From positions 1-64,000 of the forward strand of contig SIHQ01000017.1 of NCBI GenBank assembly GCA_004762125.1: a stretch of DNA of 64,000 nt, given 5' to 3'. A program made the translations under genes and the position numbers. The DNA comes from Oceanospirillales bacterium. Its GTDB lineage: Bacteria > Pseudomonadota > Gammaproteobacteria > Pseudomonadales > Endozoicomonadaceae. Positions 1 to 7,626 of the stretch are shown here, one piece after another. The notes beneath the pieces were generated by a model, which was not told the DNA's origin, did no database searches, and worked only from the letters and a program-made list of their open reading frames with translations. Positions within the stretch are counted from its first letter, which is position 1. The number at the start of each line of letters is the position of its first letter.

Positions 1-127
1 TGAGAAAGAAGCTTGGAAAACTGGAAGCAAATGAACACTTGGACTAAAAATCAGAGTGGGCAATGTGTAAGTGGTTCAGGGTGTTCAAATGAACCGGAAT
101 GAGTGTTCAAGCTGACCAGAATAGGCA
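1..127. mobile_element. Right end of an IS21-like insertion sequence (partial, continues outside window)
   Basis: Two imperfect tandem 22-bp repeats sit at 81-102 and 103-124, each beginning GTGTTCAA and containing a GAAT core, and the segment ends in GGCA at 124-127 (TGCC on the other strand). Multiple terminal GTTCA...GGAAT repeats with a TG/CA tip are typical of IS21-family (istA/istB) ends. Similarity of the adjacent sequence to the two downstream kinase genes begins exactly at 128, which marks the junction. The transposase genes would lie to the left of the window. The family assignment is from memory of terminal repeat style, not from a search. Confidence 0.55.
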
Positions 128-717
128 CCCTGCACCTTATCCATCAACACTGCACGCACATAGAAAGGTTTTATTGCTTCAGGAATATCCCGTTCAGTTC
201 TCGCGATACAATACCGATCCGTCCTTTTCTTTTGCAAAAGCAGCCCATGGCATTTGACGATATTAGGATGATCAGGAATTCTAAGGCTGTTTATCTCACC
301 AGCCTCCATACCGTGATAACTTCTATCACTAGGAGCGTTATCGCCTTTTGATGATGTTTTAATGATTTTTATGGCAAGTTCTGTACCCGAAGCATCCCGC
401 CAAACTGAAACAACCCCTCTCCCACCCACACCTAGATCACGTCCTGTCGGTGTAAATTCCGTCAGTTTTTCCAAAGCCTTTTCGGGAGATTCAGCTGACA
501 CAATATCTTTAGGTGGCTCTAAACGTTGAACAGCACTAGCTCCGGTTGCAGAGACGGCTCTGTGGGATACGGGTGTATTTTGAACTGATACTTTGTGCTC
601 AAGAGATATGTTCTGAATTCCAGTTGTTACACTGCTCTTGCCAGGCTCAACTTTAGGTTGAGTTTCTGTAGGTACGTACGGCGAAGCACCACCGCCACTT
701 GCGATTCCAGGATTCAT
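85..717 (-). pseudogene. Ser/Thr protein kinase, N-terminal half only, truncated by IS
   Basis: This is the first of three tandem paralogues. It keeps the variable Ser/Thr-rich leader, the glycine loop (GVGGRGVV), the AIK lysine motif and the region up to the hinge (RAVLMDKV). It then switches after codon GTG-CAG-GGT into about 14 codons supplied by the insertion-sequence end, finishing at a stop at 85. The catalytic loop, DMG and APE segments present in the two neighbours are missing, so it cannot be an active kinase. The longer reading frame begins with TTG at 729, but ATG at 717 is preceded by GAGG at a 6-nt gap and is the better start. The same start logic applies to the two paralogues. 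Confidence 0.8.
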
Positions 718-806
718 CCTTGACCTCAAAAAAAGTTCTTATGATGAGGTTTTGGAGTGCCTAAACAAAGTTAAGTGCCGAACAAGCATGACAGAATCAC
801 TAACAT
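718..806 (-). repeat. Kinase-upstream conserved segment, copy 1
   Basis: The roughly 90 bp before the start codon is nearly the same in front of all three kinases (also 2202-2296 and 3712-3800). It contains the GAGG ribosome site and a conserved TTATGATGAGG block on the plus strand. It probably carries the promoter, but I cannot assign convincing -35/-10 boxes. Confidence 0.7.
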
Positions 807-890
807 TCAGAAGAATCAAATATTACGATACTTTTGGATGGACTAATTATTGCGAATTGTTACTCATGTTCTTGCCGATGAAAGAACAAC

Positions 891-2201
891 TCAGTGACCG
901 ACTGCACACACTGTTCGTTTTTTTGCTGGGATGTTGATTCGTTCTTCTGCGACAATACCTTCTAATCTAAACACCACCGCACTGGCGGTAGGCCGTTTAT
1001 CAGGGTTCTCATCCAGCAAATCCAGCAGCAGCTCTAGTAAAAGATCATTCTTGGCAAACACCTTACTATTGTAAGATAAAATTTCGCTCTTTTTTATTTC
1101 CCTGGAAAGTTTAGAAAATACTAATACTCGAGAATTCATGGTTTCTTTAGTTACTTCATCACTATCTTCAATTTGACCACGATCGTTAACAAGTGCAGGC
1201 ATATAGCCCATGGCCAAACTCAACATAACAAGACCTAACGACCAAAGATCAGCTTCTAAACTGTATTTTCTTCCTATTACTTCAGGGGCCATATACTCGT
1301 GGCTGCCACACTTTCTAGTCAACGCATATCCCTCTTTCCATCGACCAACAAACCCCATATCGGTCAGTTTGATCGATTCAAAATCACCGTCCTTCAGGTT
1401 TACCAGAAGAATATTTTCAGGTTTAAGGTCTCGATAAATGAAGCCACAGCGGTGAATGTGTTCAACAGCAGCAGCTAGCGGCAGACACACATTAATGGCT
1501 AATGAGCGAGACGTTTCAAGAGCTGGCGATTTTTTATACTCTTCAGTTACCGAATCGTAATCTGATGGCATCAGTGCATCGAATAAATCTCCTTCATTCA
1601 CACTTTCCATCAATATCGCCCGCACAAAATACGTTGAGTTTTCATCGGGAATATTTTGTTCTGACTGAATAATACGAAAGTTATTTGTTCTCTTTTCTTG
1701 TAAGAGTATTCCTTTACACTGAACAATATTAGGGTGTGCTGAAATCCTTAAAGAATTAATTTCACCTGTATTCATAGTCTGAAAAAAATCGCTTCTAGGG
1801 ATATTTTTTTCTTTTCCCGAGCTTATTACCTTTATTGCTATCTCTGCTCCTAAGGCATTTTTCCAAAGCGAAACGATCCCTTTAGAACCACGACCTAGTT
1901 CTCTGCCTGCAGGCTTAAAATCCATCAGTTTTTCAAGAGCTTCTTCAGGAGAGCCTGCCGAAACAATACCTTCATGCAGTTCTAAGGGTTGAACAGATAA
2001 CGACTGAGTGCAAACACCGGCTACAGAGACACCTCTACGAAGAAGCACTGTATCTTGATTATTCTCAGCGGAGGATTCTGAATGTATCGATAAACCTTCG
2101 ATTCCAACTGTCACTTCCTCATTGATAACTTCAGCGATAGTAGGCATTTTTGTAAGCGCATACGGGAGTGCACCACTGACATTACCGATTCCAGAATTCA
2201 T
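891..2201 (-). CDS. Eukaryotic-like Ser/Thr protein kinase
   Basis: This predicted soluble kinase has about 436 residues. A divergent N-terminal leader of about 85 residues precedes the kinase domain. Counted from the ATG, the glycine loop (GRGSKGIV) is near 103-110, the ATP-binding lysine of AIKV near 124, the catalytic loop YRDLKPEN near 256-263, DMG near 281-283 and APE near 305-307. The invariant Lys, catalytic Asp and metal-binding Asp are all present. HRD has become YRD and DFG has become DMG, which are tolerated variants. There is no transmembrane or PASTA segment, unlike PknB-type bacterial kinases. It looks like a cytoplasmic or secreted eukaryotic-like kinase, possibly a host-directed effector (inference). 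The start is ATG at 2201 with GAGG 6 nt upstream rather than TTG at 2213. No phosphatase partner is visible. Confidence 0.85.
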   Translation of the reverse strand: MNSGIGNVSGALPYALTKMPTIAEVINEEVTVGIEGLSIHSESSAENNQDTVLLRRGVSVAGVCTQSLSVQPLELHEGIVSAGSPEEALEKLMDFKPAGRELGRGSKGIVSLWKNALGAEIAIKVISSGKEKNIPRSDFFQTMNTGEINSLRISAHPNIVQCKGILLQEKRTNNFRIIQSEQNIPDENSTYFVRAILMESVNEGDLFDALMPSDYDSVTEEYKKSPALETSRSLAINVCLPLAAAVEHIHRCGFIYRDLKPENILLVNLKDGDFESIKLTDMGFVGRWKEGYALTRKCGSHEYMAPEVIGRKYSLEADLWSLGLVMLSLAMGYMPALVNDRGQIEDSDEVTKETMNSRVLVFSKLSREIKKSEILSYNSKVFAKNDLLLELLLDLLDENPDKRPTASAVVFRLEGIVAEERINIPAKKRTVCAVGH

Positions 2202-2296
2202 CCTTGACCTCAAAAATTTTTCTTATGATGAGGTTTTAGAGTGCATGGAGAAGGTTAAGTGCCAAACAAGCATGACAGAACCACTAACATTCTGAA
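2202..2296 (-). repeat. Kinase-upstream conserved segment, copy 2
   Basis: Second copy of the shared upstream segment. Downstream of it, the 3' end of the next kinase is also alike between copies (for example the AGAACAACTCAGTGAC / AGAGCAGCTCAGTGAC blocks near 885 and 2368). The duplicated unit was therefore gene plus leader. Confidence 0.65.
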
Positions 2297-2373
2297 GAGT
2301 CAGATATTACTGTGCTTTTGAACGGTTCATTATTGTGAAAGTTAAATCGTGCTCTTGGGTATGAAAGAGCAGC

Positions 2374-3711
2374 TCAGTGACTGACTGATGTTACTGTTCG
2401 TTTTTTTACTGAAGCGTGAGCTTGTTCTTCTGCAGCTGTAATGCTTTCTAATCTAAACACTGCCGTACTGGCAACAGGCCGTTGATCAGGGTTCTCATTC
2501 AGCAGATCCAGTGCTAATTCAAGTAAAGGATCACATTCTGTAAACACATTGTTTTTGTCAGACAAAATTTTATCTTTTTTTGCTTGTCTGGAGAGTTTAG
2601 AAAATGCCTGAACTCGAGAAATCTTAACAATGCGTCTTACTTTGTTCGACTCTTCAACCTCGCCACTATCATCGATAAGTGCTGGTAGGTAGCCCATAGT
2701 CAAGTCCAATATAACAGCACCCAACGACCAGAGGTCAGCTCCTAAACTGTATTTTTTATCTAGTACTTCAGGAGCCGTATATTCAAGAGTACCACACCTT
2801 TTAAACAGTATGTCTCCTTCTTTGCATCGATCAGAAAGCCCCATGTCGGTCAATTTAATTGATTCAAAATGACTGTCCTTTGGATTTACCACGAGAATAT
2901 TTTCGGGTTTAATGTCTCGATGAATAAACCCGTTATCATGGATGTGTGCAATAGTAACGGCTAAAGGTAAACAAGTATTGATAGCCAGTAAGCGAGATAC
3001 TTCAAGAAGAGGAGGGGCTTCATTATGTGTCTGAGTTCTCGAATCGTAAAATTTTGATGGCATCAGTGCGGTTGATAAATCTCCGCCACTCACTTTTTCC
3101 ATCAACACGGCGCGTACGAAATACGGTTTAATGTCACAGGGAATTTCCCGTTCGGTCTGTACGATACAAAAATTATCTGTTCCCTGCTTTTGCAAAAGCA
3201 TTCCCTTACATTGAGCAATGTTAGGGTGTACAGGAATCCTCAGGTAGTTAATTTCACCTGCATCCATACTATGAAAAAATCGACACGTAGGAGCGTTTTC
3301 TCCTGTGCGTGATGGCATTATTACTTTTATCGCTACCTCCGTTCCTGAAGAGTGTTTCCAAAGCGAAACTGCACCTCTGCCACCTACCCCCAATTCTTGA
3401 GATGTAGGCTTAAGATTTGTTAATTTTTCAAGAGCTCTTTCAGGGGATTCAGCCGACACAATGTGTTTGTAAAGCCCCAGAGGTTCAACAGGTAATGATC
3501 GAGCAGAGGCGTTAGTTACAGTGGCACTAATTAGAGAAGCACCTCCGAGGGATACAGCCCTATGCGATAGTTTTCTAGTTGGAGAATCTGATGTTATTGA
3601 TAAGGCCTCAATTCCATCCGTCACTCCCTCATCGACAGCTTCAGCTACAGGAAGTATTTCTGTAAACATATATGAGGGAGTACTACCGTTATTACTTATT
3701 CCAGGATTCAT
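2374..3711 (-). CDS. Eukaryotic-like Ser/Thr protein kinase
   Basis: Third paralogue of the array and the copy furthest upstream in transcription, with about 445 residues from the ATG. The leader is followed by a glycine loop (GVGGRGAV), the AIKV lysine near residue 129, a canonical HRDIKPEN catalytic loop, a DMG in place of DFG, and APE. All residues needed for phosphotransfer are visible. The catalytic loop is closer to consensus than in the adjacent copy. The leader shares the MN(P/S)GI start, 'IEALSI'/'IEGLSI' and 'HIVSAESPE' blocks with its neighbours, so leader and catalytic domain were duplicated together. ATG at 3711 has GAGG 6 nt upstream; a TTG at 3723 gives a longer, less likely form. 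Confidence 0.85.
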   Translation of the reverse strand: MNPGISNNGSTPSYMFTEILPVAEAVDEGVTDGIEALSITSDSPTRKLSHRAVSLGGASLISATVTNASARSLPVEPLGLYKHIVSAESPERALEKLTNLKPTSQELGVGGRGAVSLWKHSSGTEVAIKVIMPSRTGENAPTCRFFHSMDAGEINYLRIPVHPNIAQCKGMLLQKQGTDNFCIVQTEREIPCDIKPYFVRAVLMEKVSGGDLSTALMPSKFYDSRTQTHNEAPPLLEVSRLLAINTCLPLAVTIAHIHDNGFIHRDIKPENILVVNPKDSHFESIKLTDMGLSDRCKEGDILFKRCGTLEYTAPEVLDKKYSLGADLWSLGAVILDLTMGYLPALIDDSGEVEESNKVRRIVKISRVQAFSKLSRQAKKDKILSDKNNVFTECDPLLELALDLLNENPDQRPVASTAVFRLESITAAEEQAHASVKKRTVTSVSH

Positions 3712-3800
3712 CCTTGACCTCAAAAAATTTTCTTATGATGAGGTTTTGGAGTACGTGGAGAGCATTAAGTGCCTGACAAGCATGACAGAATGACTAACAT
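3712..3800 (-). repeat. Kinase-upstream conserved segment, copy 3
   Basis: This copy marks the outer limit of the duplication. Similarity to the other two copies stops at about 3800, immediately before a 10-bp inverted repeat at 3801-3837. Confidence 0.65.
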
Positions 3801-3837
3801 TACCTATCTTCAGCCATTAATCGCCATAAGATAGGTA
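3801..3837. other. 10-bp inverted repeat (hairpin)
   Basis: TACCTATCTT at 3801-3810 is perfectly complementary to AAGATAGGTA at 3828-3837, with a 17-nt loop. It lies just past the stop of the 1,018-codon gene on the minus strand and before the kinase array. No T-run follows, so it is at best a weak terminator. Confidence 0.5.
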
Positions 3838-3875
3838 GAGATACCGCTTCTCAAGGTTCTGGTTGCAGTCAGTGA

Positions 3876-6800
3876 TTAATACCAATCCATTTGTTTGCTA
3901 CAAAAATCTAAATCCCAAGGTGCGCTGATACAAGTTCCTTTTATAAAAGTCCATAGTTTCAGATTTGGTGATGGGTCATTGGTATAAGCAGCCATAGGTG
4001 CAATAGTAGGCTTTTGTGACAACGAAGGGCATGGATTGCATTCATCGAACTCATTGCGTTCATTGCATTCCCCAATAGTGACCAGTGAGTCAAAATCAAT
4101 ATTGTTGTCCAGGATGTAAAAGTCATTATTGTTAACTGAAGCACATTGCTCTTTTTCAGTATATGGCTTTAGCACTGTTTCTTCTTCTGTATACTCAATC
4201 AAATAAGGTTTGACACTAACGCCTCTTTTATTTTTGATTACGACTTCAGGAAGTGCTATTACATATTGACCAGGTTTCATTTTTCTTTGTTTTAAAGAAG
4301 AAGTAATTAGCGATATTAATTTTATTTGAGTGAATTCGGTTTTGTTCTTCTGATTTAGAAAGGACTGATTTTTAATCGCACTTATGCATGTACTGTACCA
4401 GGCTAAAGTGTCTGAATAACTACCTGGAAAGTAACCGCAATACAGTATTGAATTGGCTGCATATTCCATAACATCTAATGCTGACATGTCATCAAAATCA
4501 TCTAGATCATCTAGATGATCTAGATGATCTAGATGATCTAGATCATTAAGCAAATTCAAAGATATTAAGTTCGTTAATTCCTCATAGGGTATTTTTTTTA
4601 TATTGAATAGATGAGTGATCACTCTATCACCATTCTCTGCAATTTCAACGTAAGGTATTAAAAATGATTCGCTTATTACTGATAATTTTTTAAACAACGT
4701 AGAGAAAATAAAATTTCTATCTTTTATGTTTTTTTCGCAGTATTGTTTAAATGTTTTATCTTTTATTTTAAAACAATCAATCATACCAATTGAGTGTTCT
4801 AGTTCGTACTGCCACTTATGAAGTTTATTTTGAACATACTCCTTTTTATTAACAATAACACTCACAGCACCGATAGTTTTTTTTTGTGAATAAGGAAATT
4901 CATTTTTAGAATCTGATTGTTTTTCGACATAAACAAAATAAAACAATGAAGGTAGTACTACTGCCGTAGTGATAATGATATAGGGTGACTTTAGATTGAG
5001 CGAGAATTTTTTTCTATCTTTTATTTTTATAATCTTAGAGTTTTTATGTCGCCTTGAAAAAGATATAGACGCTCTATTTATACTTTCTTCAGAAACAGTT
5101 GGCAAATCTGCTGGAATCTTGTCACGTACTTTCCTATTACTTTTTCTTGGTAGTACAGAATATCTCTCACTATCGTCATTCGTACCTCTGTTTTGCGAGC
5201 TGGGAGTTAATATGTTATCAGCTGATCTAGAGTTCGTTTTTGTTGATGTAAATGATTTAGTTATCTTTTGTATTTTTCTTTTTTCTTTTTGTCTCATATA
5301 ACTAGGTTTTACTAATTCATCGTAATGCTTTGTCACAACGTCTGCAAAATCAGGATCTGTTGCTCTTTCTGTATTTCCGGGTATTCCTAAACGTTTCCCT
5401 TCAGAAAGAGCAATTAAGCGCAATCGATTTAGGTATTTTTCTTCTTCTGTTGGCATAGCTGCCATAGCAACATCTATATTCTTTGCTTCATAGGAGAGCG
5501 GCATAGTTGGAACAAAAAGGGAATTAGGACACTGGAGTGAGGTAATAGAATGCGATGATTCTTCATTTTTTAAAGTCACATCGATGCTATAGACTGTAAT
5601 GAATCTACGTTTATCTTCAAAACCGAAAAATAGAGATGTTGTTTCAACACCTGAGTTACTAGTGAATTTCGTGCTGTATTTAATTGTCTGCTCATAAATT
5701 TCAGGCGTGTATTTGAGCTCTCTTAAATCGGTTATCTCTTTTTCCCAGTCCCATGCCTTACTATTGAACACAATCAAATCTAAATCATTGGTGCTTATAA
5801 CTTCATCAGAGCTCATACTTTGATATTCTGCCCAAGGTACCGATAGTATTTTTCTATGATGCATTCTTTGAGCTTGACCACCAGTAACCGCTACACATTT
5901 GTTCTCAATTAATGAAGGGTTTTTTGTGACTATTCCATAAAATATATTGAAGGCAATATTATTGAGTTCATTTCTGTGATGCTTTAGTTTTTCTAATCCT
6001 ATATAGTCTTCAGCACGACTGTATATTTTTCTCGCACCTCCCACACTTCTCGTTTTTATAGAAGGAGGAATTACTGATATTTCGTGTAATACTCTTTCAG
6101 TCAATATTTGTACTTCGGTGCCACTGCCTTCAGAACCCTTTGCCGATAGAACGCTATCTCTTTGAGGGATTGAGGTTGCAGTACTCGTATCAATGATCAG
6201 TGGGGTTATTTGTCTTATAAGTTCATGCGCATTTTTAATGCGCCCAGGCGTTAATGTGTTTTCCATTAGTTGATTACTGGGCTCAGCAGTTATTTTTTCA
6301 GTAAAGAGTTTTTGTTGTAAATAGTAAGATACGGGGATAGTCAATACTTGCAGTGTAAACCTTAATATTTCTGTACCAAGCCAAAGTTTGTGCCTCTGGT
6401 CTTCTCCTTGTATATAAAACGTACTAGGTAGAGTGAGAGCCCTACCATGAGTAATAAAAGAAGTTGAAGATGCATTTGGCGTAAAGGAGAGAAAATTTGA
6501 TTGTGATTTTTCTGATAAGATGGAATGAACGGTGCTTAAAGTATTTGCAGATAACTGGTAAGCTGAATGAATTACTAGGCCGGCTTGTGTGTATTCAAGT
6601 GCTTTTTTTAATAAAAAGGCTGTTCCAATGAGTGCGACTGATTCGAATTGAAAACCCTTATCAAAAACATAATTCGATAGTTTTCGTCCACTAACATTAA
6701 TAGAAAGTACGATTAATGGCGGTATAATCCAGTCTGCTATATTGGGATTTTCTATAAAAATATCCCAATTATCGGTCGATACAACGAAATTATTTCTCAG

Positions 6801-6932
6801 TGGAATATGATTGTTTGATTCTAAGTTTGTAGCTGGCTGGAAATAAGAATCCTGATCTTCAGCCATGATCAAGGCTGAAAAAAAAATGCCTATAGACACA
6901 AATAATGATTTTATTTTTAGAGTGGATAACAT
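3876..6932 (-). CDS. Large orphan exported/membrane protein with Leu-Asp-His repeat
   Basis: I do not recognise a family for this 1,018-residue protein. An N-terminal hydrophobic segment with a plausible signal-peptidase site (ALIMA before EDQD) suggests export. Further hydrophobic stretches occur near residues 67-80 and 97-112, and a clear membrane span (YIIITTAVVLPSLFYFVYV) lies near two thirds of the length. The middle part has a TNDLDLIVF motif that loosely resembles a nucleotidyltransferase acidic patch; this is not enough to name it. Near the C-terminus a 9-bp microrepeat encodes (LDH)n-type residues. The last 150 residues contain several Cys. The coding sequence is visibly AT-richer than the core genes, which suggests foreign origin. 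It may share history with the kinase array beside it. Confidence 0.7.
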   Translation of the reverse strand: MLSTLKIKSLFVSIGIFFSALIMAEDQDSYFQPATNLESNNHIPLRNNFVVSTDNWDIFIENPNIADWIIPPLIVLSINVSGRKLSNYVFDKGFQFESVALIGTAFLLKKALEYTQAGLVIHSAYQLSANTLSTVHSILSEKSQSNFLSFTPNASSTSFITHGRALTLPSTFYIQGEDQRHKLWLGTEILRFTLQVLTIPVSYYLQQKLFTEKITAEPSNQLMENTLTPGRIKNAHELIRQITPLIIDTSTATSIPQRDSVLSAKGSEGSGTEVQILTERVLHEISVIPPSIKTRSVGGARKIYSRAEDYIGLEKLKHHRNELNNIAFNIFYGIVTKNPSLIENKCVAVTGGQAQRMHHRKILSVPWAEYQSMSSDEVISTNDLDLIVFNSKAWDWEKEITDLRELKYTPEIYEQTIKYSTKFTSNSGVETTSLFFGFEDKRRFITVYSIDVTLKNEESSHSITSLQCPNSLFVPTMPLSYEAKNIDVAMAAMPTEEEKYLNRLRLIALSEGKRLGIPGNTERATDPDFADVVTKHYDELVKPSYMRQKEKRKIQKITKSFTSTKTNSRSADNILTPSSQNRGTNDDSERYSVLPRKSNRKVRDKIPADLPTVSEESINRASISFSRRHKNSKIIKIKDRKKFSLNLKSPYIIITTAVVLPSLFYFVYVEKQSDSKNEFPYSQKKTIGAVSVIVNKKEYVQNKLHKWQYELEHSIGMIDCFKIKDKTFKQYCEKNIKDRNFIFSTLFKKLSVISESFLIPYVEIAENGDRVITHLFNIKKIPYEELTNLISLNLLNDLDHLDHLDHLDDLDDFDDMSALDVMEYAANSILYCGYFPGSYSDTLAWYSTCISAIKNQSFLNQKNKTEFTQIKLISLITSSLKQRKMKPGQYVIALPEVVIKNKRGVSVKPYLIEYTEEETVLKPYTEKEQCASVNNNDFYILDNNIDFDSLVTIGECNERNEFDECNPCPSLSQKPTIAPMAAYTNDPSPNLKLWTFIKGTCISAPWDLDFCSKQMDWY
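4492..4546 (-). repeat. 9-bp tandem microrepeat inside the 1,018-codon gene
   Basis: Units of the type ATCTAGATG are repeated about five times with end decay, encoding DLDHLDHLDHLDDLDDFDD. The unit is a multiple of three, so copy number change alters length but not frame. Confidence 0.85.
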
Positions 6933-7134
6933 CTTGTAATACTCTATCGCCTAGAAAATGCGTTATCGCTGGATAGGCTTATTAATATTTTTAAAATAAG
7001 ATCTAAAAATTTATTTTATTCTAGTTGAGTTTTGAATAATTACTAAGAAATTTCAGCTTTAGGTAAAATTTACACCCACAATCTATTTTCGCATTATGAA
7101 CGTCCTATCTTCTCTGTTTAGGTGACACGCGAAT
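6933..7134. other. AT-rich upstream region of the 1,018-codon gene
   Basis: This is a very AT-rich stretch without an open reading frame of note. It should contain the promoter of the minus-strand gene ending at 3876, but no single -35/-10 pair stands out among many A/T runs. Confidence 0.4.
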
Positions 7135-7227
7135 TCATAAAAAAATAATCCCAGTTCTTACGACCAATCCGCTGGTTTTAAGATAACTCCGTACCCATTC
7201 AACCGGGTTGAGTTCTAGCGAATAAAA
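7135..7227 (-). pseudogene. IS630-type transposase remnant (C-terminal end)
   Basis: The minus strand from 7224 reads YSLELNPVEWVRSYLK and continues to a TGA at 7135-7137. The YSPELNPVE...SYLK pattern is the hallmark of the last catalytic Glu region of IS630/DDE-superfamily transposases. Upstream of the preceding F codon a TGA stop interrupts the frame. The 7230-7500 region shows only short broken frames, so just a decayed tail remains. It was too short to be listed as a normal ORF. Confidence 0.6.
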
Positions 7228-7626
7228 CGGTCAGGGTTCGCTCGCATTTCTAAACGTCACGATACCGGAAATCGACATCATAAAATTCACTTCCAGACTA
7301 TCAATAAAGTGTTACAGAACGCTGGCTTTGTCCAGATCAGCATGTTGCTTAATAAAACTGTGGTGTCATTCTAAGTATGGACAATGATCGATAGCTCAGC
7401 CTGTAGATGAATACGAAATTGCTCCTGCTGCACCTCTTGTTATCTGTCGAGTAAAAAATAGTCTATACCGTTTTCGCCGATAACCATTAGATACTGATTT
7501 ATTGAACGCTACCTTTTAATCTCTACTCCCTTATTACTATGGCGATACACACACTTCTTCCGATAACTCTCCTGTAACAGACCACATTTTAAAATTAACA
7601 AATTTTCTTCAGGATATTCACTTCTT
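7228..7626. other. Non-coding/decayed stretch before the DUF839 gene
   Basis: Nothing coding can be supported here. It probably holds further decayed insertion-sequence DNA and the promoter and leader of the gene at 7627. An AGGA about 12 nt before that start is the only ribosome-site candidate. A search by eye for a Pho box found only an isolated CTGTAAC. Confidence 0.4.

Noticed and set aside
4492-4546. CRISPR-like repeat array
   Set aside because: The 9-bp units have no spacers and lie inside a coding frame.
7560-7620. Pho box upstream of the DUF839 gene
   Set aside because: Only one CTGTAAC-like half-site; the second 7-bp repeat at 11-nt spacing is absent.
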